This document shows positions 16,519-26,707 of a DNA stretch of 64,000 nucleotides, piece after piece (the first letter of the stretch is position 1; every line of letters starts with the position of its first letter). The stretch is from Acidobacteriota bacterium (lineage in GTDB: Bacteria; Acidobacteriota; Vicinamibacteria; Vicinamibacterales; 2-12-FULL-66-21): contig QHWT01000049.1 in assembly GCA_003222675.1 (NCBI GenBank), positions 1 to 64,000 of the forward strand. Direction: 5' to 3'. Both the position numbers and the translations under genes were made by a program. The notes beneath the pieces are model-generated. The model did not search any database and was not told the DNA's origin. It saw only the letters and a program-made list of their open reading frames with translations.

Positions 16519-18827
16519 TGAGCGACATTCGTAATTTCGATCCCTCAGTCAAGCTGCGGTTCGAGGAAGCGGCGAACCCGGAAGATGCGGTGCTGCGCGC
16601 GCCGGGCGAGGCCGCCGGGGGCGGCTATGCGTCGTACCCGGACATAGTCGGCGGATCCGGCGAAGGCGGCGAGCCGCACCTCCTCGATTACGTGCGCGTG
16701 CTCTACAAGCGCCGGTGGATTGCCGGCACCGCGTTCACGGTCGTGATGCTGCTCGTCACCGTCTACACCTTCACGGTGACGCCGATCTACCAGGCCACGA
16801 CCAAGCTCCTCATCGAGTCGGACAGCCCGAACGTCGTCTCGTTCAAGGAAGTGATCAACGAGGAGCAGACGAAGGCGGACTATTACCAGACGCAATACAA
16901 CATCCTCCAGAGCCGCTCGCTCGCGCGGCGCACCCTCGAGACGCTGAAGCTGTGGGAGTCCGGTGAGTTCGTCACGAACAAGCGTGGCATCGTGCAGACG
17001 CTCGCCGGCGGCGTCGCGTCGCTCTTTGGCAAGAAGGCGCCGGAACCCGGAATTCCTGACGCGGGTGAGACATCCTCGCAGTCGAGAGCCGTCGACGCAT
17101 TTCTCAAGAGGCTGACCGTCTCGCCGGTCCGCAACAGCCGCATCGTCGACGTGAAGTTCGAGGCCAAGGATCCCGATGTCGCCGAGCGCGTCGTCAACGC
17201 GCTTGCGAAGGGCTACATCGACCAGAACCTCGAGTTCAAGTTCATGTCGACGAAGGAGGCGAGCGACTGGCTCGGCGAGCGCCTGGGCGAGGAGCGGAAG
17301 CAGGTTGAAGCGGCCGAAGCCAGGCTCCAGCAGTATCGCGAGCAGAACGACGCGATCTCGCTGAAGGACCGCGAGAACATCGTCGTCCAGAAGCTCTCGG
17401 ACCTCAACTCGGCGGTCACGCAGGCGAAGACCGAGCGCCTGCAGAAAGAAGCGCTCTACAGCCAGCTCAACTCGCTCAGGAGCGGCAGGGGCGCGGCGCT
17501 CGACACGTTCCCCGCGATCCTGTCGAACACGTTCATCCAGCAGCAGAAGTCGGAGCTGCTCCAGCTGCAGAGTCAATACACGCAGCTCTCGGAGAAATTC
17601 GGCGACAAGCACCCGGACATCATCAAGGTGAAGTCGGCGATCCAGCTCGCGCAGGCCAGGCTCGATGGCGAGATCGGCAAGGTCGTGCAGTCGGTGAAGA
17701 ACGAGTACCTCGGGTCGCTCGCGAAGGAGAACAGCTTCATCGCCGCGCTCAACCAGCAGAAGGGAGAGGCGCTCACGATGAACCGCAAGGCGATCGACTA
17801 CGGCGTGCTCGACCGCGACGTGCAGAGCAGCAAGCAGATCTACGAGAGCCTGCTGCAGCGCGCGAAGGAGACCGGCGTCAGCACCGAGCTGAAGACGAGC
17901 AACATCCGGGTGGTCGACCCGGCCGAGCGGCCGCGCAAGCCGTCGAGCCCGCAGTACGCGCTGAACCTGCTCCTGGGGCTCCTGGGTGGAACGATGCTGG
18001 GGGTCGGCCTGGCGTTCTTCTTCGAATACCTCGACAGCCACATCAAGACACCCGACGAGATCCGCGCGCACCTCGGGATGCCGGCGCTCGGCATGCTGCC
18101 GGCCGTTCAGGAGAAGGAGTTCGGCGGTTCGTACCCGATGGTCGGCGCGCACGTGACGACCAACTTCAACGAGGCGTTCCGGGCCGTGCGCACGAACATC
18201 ATCTTTTCATCCGCGGAAGAAGGATCGCGGATCCTCGTGGTCACGAGCACGGGGCCCGGCGAAGGAAAGACAACCTTCGCGTCGAACCTCGCGGTCTCGC
18301 TCGCGCAGACCGGGCAGCGCGTGCTGCTCATCGACGGCGACATGCGGAAGCCGAAGCTGCAGGAGGCGTTCGGCATGACGCAGGAGCCGGGCCTGTCCAA
18401 CCTGCTCGTCGGCACCGCGAAGGCGAGTGAATCGGTGCGCCGGTCGAAGACGGCGGGGCTCTGGCTGCTGCCGGCCGGGAAGATTCCGCCCAACCCGGCG
18501 GAGCTGCTCGGGTCGCAGCGCTTCAGGGAGCTGCTCGCGTCGTTGAAGGACCACTTCGACTGGGTGATCGTGGACTCGCCGCCGGTGATGGCCGTCATCG
18601 ACGCGGCGGTCGTGGCGCATCGCGCCACCGGCGTCGTCTTCATCATCGGCGCGGAGATGACGAGCCGTCACACGGCCAAGGCGGCCATCCGTCAGCTCGA
18701 GAACGCGCACGCGAAGTTCGTCGGCGCCGTGCTGAACCGCGTGGAGCTCGAGAAGCACCACTATTACTACTCGCAGTACTACAGGAAGGAATACGCGCGG
18801 TACTACGCGAAGACCGGCAGCGCGTAG
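16518..18827 (+). CDS. Polysaccharide co-polymerase / BY-type tyrosine autokinase (Wzc-like)
   Basis: A 769-residue protein. Residues 55-95 hold the Wzz domain start and first membrane helix (YKRRWIAGTAFTVVMLLVTVYTF). The periplasmic part (about 100-470) is rich in coiled coil (KQVEAAEARLQQYREQ...). The second helix is near 480-500 (LNLLLGLLGGTMLGVGLAFF). The cytoplasmic kinase has Walker A STGPGEGKT (about 576-584), Walker A' VLLIDGDMRKP and Walker B WVIVDSPP. The C-terminal cluster HHYYYSQYYRKEYARYYAK has nine Tyr for autophosphorylation. It controls chain length and polymer export together with Wza. Fusion of both halves in one chain is the Gram-negative form. It overlaps the wza-like gene by one base. 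Confidence 0.93.
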   Translation: MSDIRNFDPSVKLRFEEAANPEDAVLRAPGEAAGGGYASYPDIVGGSGEGGEPHLLDYVRVLYKRRWIAGTAFTVVMLLVTVYTFTVTPIYQATTKLLIESDSPNVVSFKEVINEEQTKADYYQTQYNILQSRSLARRTLETLKLWESGEFVTNKRGIVQTLAGGVASLFGKKAPEPGIPDAGETSSQSRAVDAFLKRLTVSPVRNSRIVDVKFEAKDPDVAERVVNALAKGYIDQNLEFKFMSTKEASDWLGERLGEERKQVEAAEARLQQYREQNDAISLKDRENIVVQKLSDLNSAVTQAKTERLQKEALYSQLNSLRSGRGAALDTFPAILSNTFIQQQKSELLQLQSQYTQLSEKFGDKHPDIIKVKSAIQLAQARLDGEIGKVVQSVKNEYLGSLAKENSFIAALNQQKGEALTMNRKAIDYGVLDRDVQSSKQIYESLLQRAKETGVSTELKTSNIRVVDPAERPRKPSSPQYALNLLLGLLGGTMLGVGLAFFFEYLDSHIKTPDEIRAHLGMPALGMLPAVQEKEFGGSYPMVGAHVTTNFNEAFRAVRTNIIFSSAEEGSRILVVTSTGPGEGKTTFASNLAVSLAQTGQRVLLIDGDMRKPKLQEAFGMTQEPGLSNLLVGTAKASESVRRSKTAGLWLLPAGKIPPNPAELLGSQRFRELLASLKDHFDWVIVDSPPVMAVIDAAVVAHRATGVVFIIGAEMTSRHTAKAAIRQLENAHAKFVGAVLNRVELEKHHYYYSQYYRKEYARYYAKTGSA

Positions 18828-18846
18828 GACAGCGCCGAATCTCGGG

Positions 18847-18890
18847 GCTTCACGCTTCCGGCTTCCGGCTTCCGGCTTCAGGCGGAAGGC
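18847..18890. repeat. Heptad island F (CTTCCGG words with inverted GGCGGAAGG)
   Basis: Four tandem CTTCCGG/CTTCAGG heptamers are followed by the complementary GGCGGAAGG. Confidence 0.7.
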
Positions 18891-18910
18891 GCTGCGCCGA
18901 CTCTCGATGC

Positions 18911-19042
18911 AGGCCGGGTCTTTAGCAATCTGCTGAAGAAGAAGACAGCCCTGCGGGATTTGGTGATTTCTGATTGGGTAATCTCGTGATTGTGCTTCGC
19001 ACGCGCTCCCGCGCGTGCGTCTCTTTAGATAAGAGACCCGGC
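18911..19042 (-). repeat. Composite REP element, single copy (inverted relative to the 32.6-kb array)
   Basis: The element is framed by REP half-arms: GCCGGGTCT at the left and AGACCCGGC at the right. Between them, on the minus strand, lies the 104-bp unit that is repeated at 32.6 kb. It includes the internal palindrome GCACGCGC-GGGA-GCGCGTGC (about 18997-19016), the AT-rich stretch with ATTACCCAAT and AAATCACCAAAT, and GCTGTCTTCTTCTTCAGC. The arrangement looks like a unit inserted into a REP palindrome. Confidence 0.85.
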
Positions 19043-19071
19043 ACCGACCACTCCGGCTGGAACCTAGACAC

Positions 19072-20371
19072 ATGTTGCGCGATCGCGCGGAAACCGTCGG
19101 CGCCCTGCTCTATGTCGTCGACTTCGTCGGACTTGTCGTGTCCGCCTTCGCGGCGTACGCGCTCAGGTCCGGGCTCGACGCCGGGTTTCCCGAGATCACC
19201 GACTACGCGCCGCTCTTCGGCTTCATGGTCGCGATCTGGTCGATCCTGATGTATCGCTTCGGCCTGTACGACACGCCGCGCGGCGGCAGCCTGCAGGACG
19301 ACTTCGTGGGGCTGATCAAAGTCAACGTGGCGGGATTCTTCCTGGCATCTTCGCGATTGTCGCGCTGGCCGTTCTTGGCATCGAGCGCGTCATCATGCGC
19401 TCGCTCATCGCGCGCACCTCGGCATCCGAGCGCAGCGTGCTCGTCGTGGGCCGCGGCTCGCAGGTGCAGGAGATCCGCGGCATCCTGCAGGGCGAGGAGC
19501 ACTGGGGCGTCCGCCTGGTCGAGCCGAGCGTCGACCAGGTCATGTGCGCGAACCCGAACGACACGGCCGCGGCGATCTCGATGCTGCTGACGACGATGGT
19601 CGTGGACGAGGTGATCTTCGCGGTCTCGCCAACGGAGCTGGCGCAGATCGAGCCGTCGCTGCTGGTCTGCGAGCGGCTCGGAGTAAAGGCGCACGTCTCG
19701 GTGGCGATGGGCAACCTTCAGCTCGCCAAGGCGGTGACGAACGACCTGCGCGGGATTCCGCTCCTGACGTTCACGACGACGCCGTTCGATGAGCGTCACC
19801 TGCTGGTGAAGCGTGTGCTGGACCTCGCGGCCTCCCCGTGATGGGGCTGATCGCGCTGGCGGTCAAGCTGACATCGCGCGGACCGGTGCTGTTCAAGCAG
19901 GTGCGCGCCGGGGCCAACGGGCGGCCGTTCGTGATGCACAAGTTCCGCTCGATGTGCGAGGGGGCGGAGAGCCTGCAGGCGGAGCTTGCGGGGGCGAACG
20001 AGATGTCGGGTCCGGTGTTCAAGATCCGGAACGATCCGCGCCTGACGCCACTTGGCCGGTTTCTGCGCCGCAGCAGCTTCGACGAGCTGCCGCAGTTGTG
20101 GAACGTGCTGCGGGGCGAGATGAGCCTCGTTGGACCGCGACCGCCGGTGCCGTCTGAAGTCATTCGTTACGAAGCATGGCAGCGGCGGCGTCTGAGCATG
20201 AAGCCTGGACTGACGTGTTTGTGGCAGGTGAGCGGCCGGAGTGAGATCGCGGATTTTGACCAGTGGATGAAATTGGATCTTCAGTACATAGACAGCTGGT
20301 CGCTTACTCTTGACTTACAAATACTCGCGCGCACAGTGCCCGCCGTCGTCACCGGTCGCGGGGCCGCCTGA
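19072..20371 (+). pseudogene. Undecaprenyl-phosphate sugar phosphotransferase (WbaP-like), frame broken twice
   Basis: The intact protein would be the polyprenyl glycosylphosphotransferase that starts repeat-unit synthesis on undecaprenyl phosphate. The N-terminal membrane helices (LLYVVDFVGLVVSAFAAYAL, YAPLFGFMVAIWSILMYRF) are in frame 1. From about 19340 the coding frame moves to frame 3 (AIVALAVLGIERVIM, then a CoA-binding-like fold with SVLVVGRGSQVQEI). At about 19836 it moves to frame 2 (MGLIALAVKLTSRGPVLFKQ, FRSMCEGAES, SFDELPQLWNVLRGEMSLVGPRPP, PGLTCLWQVSGRS), which holds the catalytic domain. The first break is explained by one missing G. At the second, about eight residues of the family's membrane hairpin are also missing. 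This is either a real pseudogene or assembly error. No other priming transferase gene is in the window. Confidence 0.85.
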
Positions 20372-20416
20372 GCATCGAACTTAAGGACTTACATTTCGTG
20401 CTGCCCCGGCGACGCT

Positions 20417-21907
20417 ATGACTAGTCATCTCACGAGGAAGGAGATGTCGCTGCGCGAATCTTCATCAGGTTTTGCGCAGAATGTGCCCCATTCCGCCAAC
20501 ATTCATGGAATGTCTTCGATGCATGCGACCGCATTTAGGCGGATTGCAAAAGGCTTTGGCGCGAATGCGTACGATCAGGTCGTCACGGTAATCATCCAGA
20601 TTGTCGGTGTGCCTATTTTGCTACACGCCTGGGGGGCGCAATTATACGGTGAGTGGCTGATTCTGTTCGCGATTCCTGCGTACTTGTCGATCACCGACTT
20701 GGGCTTCTCCCAGTCCGCCGGAAACGATATGACTGCCCGAGTCGTTAGGCACGATCGCGCCGGCGCCTTGAATGTATTTCAAAGCTTGGCGGTTTTGGTT
20801 TATGCGGGGTCTGCCGTGGGCTTGGGTGTGACCACAGCCGTCCTCTGGCTTCTTCCGTTCGACCAGTGGCTACACTTTAAGATGATGGGCCCACAGGCTG
20901 TCCGCTTGGTGCTTTGGTTGGCGGCTGCTGAGATGTTCGTACGACTCCCTAACGGTGTCAATGACGCGGGATTTCGTGCCGGCGGCGACTATGCCCTCCA
21001 TGTCAGTCTGACGAGTACCGCCAGACTGCTGCAATTTGCAACCGTCTGGATCGCTGCTCTGCGCGGCGGCGGACCTGTCAGCGCAGCGATTGGCTTTTTT
21101 GGTGTACGGCTGCTTGCAACACCTCTTACGGCGACTCTCCTCGTGTATCGGCATCAATGGCTGCGGTTTAGTGTCGAGCATGCTCGGAAAAGCGAGCTGC
21201 GTCCCCTCCTCAAACCCGCGTTAGCGAATCTCGCACTTCCGTTCGCTCAGGCCGTCAATATCCAAGGGATGGTCCTGGTGGTTGGAGCGGTCCTTGGACC
21301 GGTCGCGGTGGTCGTGTTCTCAACACTGCGGACACTTACACGCCTCGCCCTGCAAGTGGTCCTTGCCGTGAGCAATGCCGCAGAGCCCGAGATCGCAGCG
21401 GCTCATGGAGCGGGGAATCGCGAGCTGATGCGCTCTCTCTTTATGCACGTCCTGAGGGGAGGGATGTGGCTTGGCTTTGCGGCTGCGGCCGCCCTAACGT
21501 TGTTCGGTCGTTTCATCTTGCGGCATTGGACGCACGGAAACGTGGAGATGCACGGCGCATTGTTCGCTCTCCTTCTGGCGTCCGCGGTAGCAAGCGTACT
21601 CTGGTACGGATCACTAATCGTGCTCAAAGCCGCCAATTGCCACTTGCGCGCGGCTGTCGTGTTCGTTTTCGCATCCGTCGGAGCAGTTGGCGTGGCGGCC
21701 CTGCTCCTTAGGCTGACCGGCGACCTCGCTGCTAGCGGGCTGGCGCTGATATGCGTGGACGGTGCGATGGCGTTTTATACGATACACTCGGTCGCTCGCC
21801 TGCTGGATGTGACCACATCGAGCATCCTCCGCGCAGCGAATCCTTACCTGCTGCTAGTGCAACGCTCTCAAAATCCCATACCTCTAGTAGCGGACCAGTG
21901 GGAATAA
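20417..21907 (+). CDS. Wzx-like polysaccharide flippase (MOP superfamily)
   Basis: A 496-residue protein with about 12-14 hydrophobic helices and a cytoplasmic N-terminus. The first helix pair reads FGANAYDQVVTVIIQIVGVPILLHAWGAQLYGEWLILFAIPAYLSITDLGFSQSAGN, the typical start of O-antigen flippases (GAxxYGEW, DLGF). It moves lipid-linked repeat units to the periplasmic face. Codon use and base composition are visibly less GC-rich than in the neighbouring export genes. It lies 45 bp after the broken priming transferase, in the same direction. Several ATG codons lie in the first 40 codons. I kept the first, but the mature start could be at MSSMHATAF. Confidence 0.82.
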   Translation: MTSHLTRKEMSLRESSSGFAQNVPHSANIHGMSSMHATAFRRIAKGFGANAYDQVVTVIIQIVGVPILLHAWGAQLYGEWLILFAIPAYLSITDLGFSQSAGNDMTARVVRHDRAGALNVFQSLAVLVYAGSAVGLGVTTAVLWLLPFDQWLHFKMMGPQAVRLVLWLAAAEMFVRLPNGVNDAGFRAGGDYALHVSLTSTARLLQFATVWIAALRGGGPVSAAIGFFGVRLLATPLTATLLVYRHQWLRFSVEHARKSELRPLLKPALANLALPFAQAVNIQGMVLVVGAVLGPVAVVVFSTLRTLTRLALQVVLAVSNAAEPEIAAAHGAGNRELMRSLFMHVLRGGMWLGFAAAAALTLFGRFILRHWTHGNVEMHGALFALLLASAVASVLWYGSLIVLKAANCHLRAAVVFVFASVGAVGVAALLLRLTGDLAASGLALICVDGAMAFYTIHSVARLLDVTTSSILRAANPYLLLVQRSQNPIPLVADQWE

Positions 21908-22022
21908 GCGGACGGCTGAAATCGTTGGCGCGCGCTCAATCTAGGGCCGCTCCGTTGGGAGAACCAGGACCTCGCGGCGGCAGTGTGGACGGTTGTGCGA
22001 TACGGACGCACCCTAAGAACGC

Positions 22023-23537
22023 ATGATCACCGGGCACATATCTAGGTCTCCAAGGCCAGGTTCGCCTATAGGGCTTCGCGGTTTCATCGCGATGCTCGCG
22101 GCTCTCGCTGCTGCAGCGTCCGTCATTCAACTCGCGCTTGGAGCTCCGATTGTCGTGGTGTTGCTAGCAATCCTTGCCGTAAGCGCCAGTTTGCTTGGGT
22201 TTGTGGCACTGGGCCCGTACAACACCGGTTCTTGGGTGTCGCTGTTCTATGGACTCGGCAATGCGCTCGTGGCTCTGTATGCCAAGACAGTGCTAGGCCA
22301 GCCTTTGGATAGCCACTTAGAAGCGGCGGCCTACTCCTTCGCTGCCATCGCGGTGACCAGCACTGCGCTTGTAGCTGCGCTGGCGCTCGCCCGATGGATT
22401 CGAGTCGGACGACCTCTATTCTCTGCTGAATCGGATCCGTCCTTTCTTGGCTTTCTATCGTGGACCTGTTTCGTTCTCGGAACGCTCTTCTGGATTATGA
22501 ACGGCTGGTTTCAAGATCCTTCTGGAACCGGCTTCGGCGGCGTTGCACTGTTTCGCGATCTCCTGCTGATGGCCGTAATCGCCCGAACGGCCATGTTGCT
22601 CGAGCGGAGTGGATTCCGACAAACGTTCGATCTTTGGCTCGGTAGCATGTTCGTAGTCAGCGTGTGTCTTGGGCTAATCGACAATACGAAGACCTCAGCC
22701 GCGTTGCCAATCGTTAGCTACATCGCCACGGTATTCTTCTACCGGAGGGGACTCCCACTAGCGACGATCGCGGCCGCCATAGTCGGCTGGATAGCATTCG
22801 CAATAGTGATTGGACCATTGATTCATGGGTTGCGGGCGTTGGGCCAGCGGGACCTGAGCGTCAACGAACGGGTCGAGCTGATCACGTCCACGACAGCAAG
22901 ACTGATACACGAGCGAGGAGAATTTGAGGACCTCCGAGCGATTGGCGATGGCCAATTCGGCGAAGGCTACTATAACTACTTCGGCGGGAACGGAGCAGGG
23001 CAGATGTTACTCGGGCGTTACGCATCCGTCCAACAAATTGATCCCGTAATCGCGGCAGTGAATCGGCGCGGCCCGCAGGGTGGCGAAGCGTTGTGGCCCG
23101 CAGTGACTCGTCTCATGCCGAGCTTCATCAATCCGGACAAGCCACAATATATTCCAGCCTACACAACTGTGGTGTACTACGGCTTGGTTGATCCAGCTGG
23201 CGGAAAGTATCCGTCGCTCCCGCTAGCGGGTCAAGCATTCGCTGGTTACGGAATTCAAGGCCTCCTAACGGTACCGTTTCTTACTTTCCTCGCATTTTTC
23301 CTAGTGGCGAAAAAGTGGGGTTGGCAGCTCTATCGGAACGTGTACGCGATCTTCTTTTTTTGCGACTTTGTAATTGTGTACACCAGCCAAGGTGACTTCG
23401 GCCACTATTCAGGGGCTGTTCTTCGAAACTTTCCCCTGTTCACAATGACGTTCTGGTCTATTGCGAAATGCTTTCGGGTTCAGCGTGGATCGCTGCGAGC
23501 CAGCCAGCGACGGCTGACCACCGACCCAGCTCGCTGA
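22023..23537 (+). CDS. Wzy-like polysaccharide polymerase
   Basis: A 504-residue membrane protein with 10-12 predicted helices. A large non-membrane loop (about residues 275-400) contains RLMPSFINPDKPQ. Low sequence conservation with many helices and one big periplasmic loop is typical of Wzy polymerases. Placement between a flippase and glycosyltransferases supports the call. It would join repeat units at the periplasmic face. The ATG at 22023 lies just after the flippase gene (115-bp gap). The base composition is again AT-richer than the window average. Confidence 0.72.
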   Translation: MITGHISRSPRPGSPIGLRGFIAMLAALAAAASVIQLALGAPIVVVLLAILAVSASLLGFVALGPYNTGSWVSLFYGLGNALVALYAKTVLGQPLDSHLEAAAYSFAAIAVTSTALVAALALARWIRVGRPLFSAESDPSFLGFLSWTCFVLGTLFWIMNGWFQDPSGTGFGGVALFRDLLLMAVIARTAMLLERSGFRQTFDLWLGSMFVVSVCLGLIDNTKTSAALPIVSYIATVFFYRRGLPLATIAAAIVGWIAFAIVIGPLIHGLRALGQRDLSVNERVELITSTTARLIHERGEFEDLRAIGDGQFGEGYYNYFGGNGAGQMLLGRYASVQQIDPVIAAVNRRGPQGGEALWPAVTRLMPSFINPDKPQYIPAYTTVVYYGLVDPAGGKYPSLPLAGQAFAGYGIQGLLTVPFLTFLAFFLVAKKWGWQLYRNVYAIFFFCDFVIVYTSQGDFGHYSGAVLRNFPLFTMTFWSIAKCFRVQRGSLRASQRRLTTDPAR

Positions 23538-23769
23538 AGGACCTCCGTCTTTCCGCTGCCGCAGACATCTGCGGACTACCACCTCCAACGAGCCCAGTTT
23601 CGCCGACGCGTTGTGCGCCACTTTTTGGTCGCTCCTGGATTCGCGCAGTGAAGTCCTATAAGCCGGACCGATTTGGTTATAGCTATGTAGCCGCCCAGAG
23701 CGGTGGCGCCCGAACCATTTTGATCCTTCGGAAGCTCGTTACTGTGGCGATCGAGTGAAGCGGCGGCCC
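23538..23769 (+). other. Short gap with possible gene remnant
   Basis: A frame open to 23758 ends in a protein-like stretch (YKPDRFGYSYVAAQSGGARTILILRK region, bases about 23650-23755) that could be the C-terminus of a lost transferase. The upstream part of that frame does not look coding. I do not recognise a family, and no start is supported. The GTGA at 23755 may couple this frame to the following glycosyltransferase. Confidence 0.3.
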
Positions 23770-24909
23770 ATGAAGGTCCTTATCGTCGGTAATTACGTGA
23801 ATAACCGCCAAGAGAGCATGCAGCGGCTGGCAGAGTTATTACGGGAGGGGCTGGAGGAGGAGGGTCACGAAGTTCAATTGGTGCGACCGCCAGTGCTGCT
23901 GGGCCGCCTGCGGCCGGATGAGATTGGCTTGGGCAAATGGTTGGGATACGTCGATCGATTTCTGGTTTACCCCGCGTTGCTTCGTGTGCAAGTGCAGTGG
24001 GCCGACGTCGTTCATGTGTGTGACCAGGCGAATTCCGTGTACCTTCCACACCTGCGCGGAAAGCCGCACGTTATCACGTGTAATGACGTGCTAGCCATTC
24101 GCGCCGCGTTAGGGGAGATTCCCGAGTCACCCACACGCTGGACGGGTCGGGTTTATCAAAGCTGGATTCTCCGCAATCTGCGTAGAGCACAGTTCGTCGC
24201 TTGCATTTCGAGTCAAACACAGAAAGAGGTGCAGCGTCTCATCGGGTTAGGGAGTGACGTACCCACGGTCGTGCCCCTCGCGCTCAACTATCCGTACAAA
24301 CCGATGATGCTGCCCGCGGCCTTACCGTATCTTCGGGCTCGCGGAATTGACCATGCGCGACCATTTCTCATTCATGTAGGTGGAAACCAGTGGTACAAAA
24401 ACCGGCCGGGTGTTGTTCGCATCTTCGCTGAACTTGTGAAAAGGCCGCACTTCAAATCGCATCGGTTACTTTTGGTTGGCAAACCATGGACGGGAGAGCT
24501 ACGCCAGCTGGTTCACATTCTCGGCGTGCACGGCGGTGTGCTTGAAATGGTAGATGTCGGCAACGAGGAGTTGCATGCTCTTTACTCGACGGCGGAGGCC
24601 CTCTTGTTCCCGTCACTAGAGGAAGGTTTAGGGTGGCCCATACTCGAAGCTCAGGCCTGTGGCTGTCCGGTGATCACAACGAATCGTCCGCCGATGACGG
24701 ACGTCAGTGGCGGCGCGGCCATACTCGTCGACCCTTCTGTCCCTGAAGAAGCGGCGCAGGCGATCGCCAACATGTGGCCCGCACGTGCGTCGATGAAGCA
24801 AGCTGGTTTGGCCAACGCGGCGTTGTACACGCGACAGCGCATGATCGCTGACTATCTTCGCACGTACACGACCGTCTGCGCTCAGCAGCTTCGGGGCTGT
24901 GAGAGTTAG
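23770..24909 (+). CDS. Family 4 glycosyltransferase (GT-B)
   Basis: A 379-residue cytosolic protein. The N-terminal Rossmann domain starts MKVLIVGNYVNNRQESM. The C-terminal nucleotide-sugar domain has HVGGNQWYKNRPG, a LEEGLGWPILEAQACGCPVITTN motif (the E-x7-E signature of retaining GT4 enzymes, here E and E of EGLGWPILE) and VSGGAAILVDP. It transfers one sugar of the repeat unit. The donor and acceptor cannot be read. A GTG at 23755 is an alternative start that overlaps a preceding frame. I prefer the ATG at 23770 because the family begins at MKVLIV. The asparagine-synthetase-like gene follows two bases later. Confidence 0.85.
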   Translation: MKVLIVGNYVNNRQESMQRLAELLREGLEEEGHEVQLVRPPVLLGRLRPDEIGLGKWLGYVDRFLVYPALLRVQVQWADVVHVCDQANSVYLPHLRGKPHVITCNDVLAIRAALGEIPESPTRWTGRVYQSWILRNLRRAQFVACISSQTQKEVQRLIGLGSDVPTVVPLALNYPYKPMMLPAALPYLRARGIDHARPFLIHVGGNQWYKNRPGVVRIFAELVKRPHFKSHRLLLVGKPWTGELRQLVHILGVHGGVLEMVDVGNEELHALYSTAEALLFPSLEEGLGWPILEAQACGCPVITTNRPPMTDVSGGAAILVDPSVPEEAAQAIANMWPARASMKQAGLANAALYTRQRMIADYLRTYTTVCAQQLRGCES

Positions 24910-24911
24910 CG

Positions 24912-26707
24912 ATGTGTGGCATCGCAGGTATTGCCAACTACGACGGTGCGCCGGTGGACGAAGTCGCGCTTGTTCGCATGCGTGAGGCGATGCGGTCACG
25001 TGGCCCTGACGGGTCGGGACTGTGGTGCAACCAAACGACGAGTGTCGGATTGGCGCATGCGAGGCTCGCAATTGTTGACCTCAGCGATCGTGGCGCACAG
25101 CCGATGGCCTCCGCGGACGGTCAGGTCCAGGTGGTGTTCAACGGGGAAATCTACAACCATCGTGAGCTGCGAGCGTGGTGCGAGTCGCGCGGAGCACAAT
25201 ACTTCAGCAACAGCGACACTGAAACCCTTCTCCATCTCTACGCGTTGGAAGGGGAAAGGTTCGTGCGCCGCCTGAGAGGGATGTTCGCCTTTGCGCTCTG
25301 GGACCGTCGCACACGTGCGCTGCTGCTCGCTCGGGATCCTTTCGGAATCAAGCCGCTCTATTATGCCAACAACGGGCGCGAGCTGCGCTTTGCTTCACAA
25401 GTAAAGGCTCTTATTTCTGGCGGGATCGACGACAAGATCAGTCCTGCTGGCGTCGCTTCGTACTTTCTGTGGGGCTACGTTACGGAACCTCACTGCTTCC
25501 ATCAGGCGGTAAAGCCGGTGCCGGCGGGCTCAATGGTCGTGTTTCGTTCTGATGGGCGATCGTCGGTTGAATGCTACAACGACCCTCTGGATGCCCTTCG
25601 GGGGGAACTGCCAGCACAGTCCGAGTCGGCATCTCTTCGCGCAGCCGTCCTCGAGAGTGTTAAGCATCATCTGGTGGCTGACGTTCCCGTCGGTTTGTTC
25701 CTTTCAGCAGGCCTAGACTCTGGAACGCTGTGCGGCCTCGCAAGCGAATGCGTAAACCCTGAAGCGCTCTGCGGTGTGACGCTTGGGTTCAGCCACTACG
25801 AGGGCACATCGAAGGACGAAGTGCCACTCGCTCGCGCAATCGCTCAGCACTTCAGAGCTCGCCACCACGTAATCATTTACACCAAGAAAGACTTCGACGA
25901 ACATCGCGACCGTCTCATAGCGGCGATGGATCAGCCTTCCGTCGATGGCATCAATACGTATTTCGTCAGTAAGGCTGCGCTCTGTCCGGCGTCGGCGGCG
26001 ACGAGCTGTTTGGGGGTTACCCGTCATTTCGGCAGGTGCCGCAGCTCGCGCAAATGTTGCGCGGCATGCCGTCCGGAATCGGCCGGGGCCTACGTGCGGC
26101 ACTCGCGCCTATTATCGCCAGGGTTGCGTCGCCAAAGCACGCGGGGATATTCGAATATGGGGGCCGCGTCACCGGGGCGTACCTACTTCGGCGCGCCCTG
26201 TTCATGCCTTGGGAGCTTCCGAGCCTGGTAGGAACAGATGTCGCAGTGGCCGGGCTAGAAGAGCTGGATGTTCTTGCGAGCCTCGACAGAATCATCCGCG
26301 ACATCAAGTCACCTTATACACAGGTCATGGCGCTCGAACACTCGATATATCTGAAGAATTGTCTCTTACGTGACACTGACTGGGCGGGTATGGCTCATTC
26401 GGTGGAGATTCGTACGCCACTCGTAGACTCTGTGCTGTTTGCGCAACTCGCAGCAGCAGGCCACGGGCGAGTTACCGCCAGTTACCGCAAGGCCGACTGG
26501 GCAGAAACACCCGCTAAGTCACTGCCGACGGCAGTCAAGGTGCGTGCGAAGAGCGGGTTTGACGTGCCGATTCGCGAGTGGTTAATGAACGGTGACGTCG
26601 ATGGAGCCCAGGAAAGGGGCCGCAGAGGTTGGGCCAAACGCATTCTGCGCTCTAACGTCGGACCAGAGACTAGGGCGTCGGTTGTCGGTATGGAGGCGAG
26701 GTGGTGA
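24912..26707 (+). pseudogene. asnB: AsnB-like glutamine amidotransferase, frame broken near base 25980
   Basis: The first frame (24912 to about 25977) encodes the class II glutaminase with nucleophile Cys2 (MCGIAGI), RGPDGSG, FNGEIYNH and DPFGIKPLYY. It continues into the synthetase domain with the P-loop SAGLDSG (Ala where SGGLDS is usual). The second frame (about 25982-26707) continues the synthetase domain from LSGVGGDELFGGYPSF to the end (GMAHSVEIRTPLVD, KSGFDVPIREW). Between KAA and LSGVGGDE the family has about eight more residues, so about 22 nt seem to be lost, shifting the frame. In polysaccharide clusters such enzymes amidate sugar acids. If the break is real, the synthetase half is lost. 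Confidence 0.85.

Noticed and set aside
19330..19845. Programmed -1 frameshifting in the priming transferase
   Set aside because: There is no slippery heptamer followed by a structure at either break, and family residues are missing at the second.
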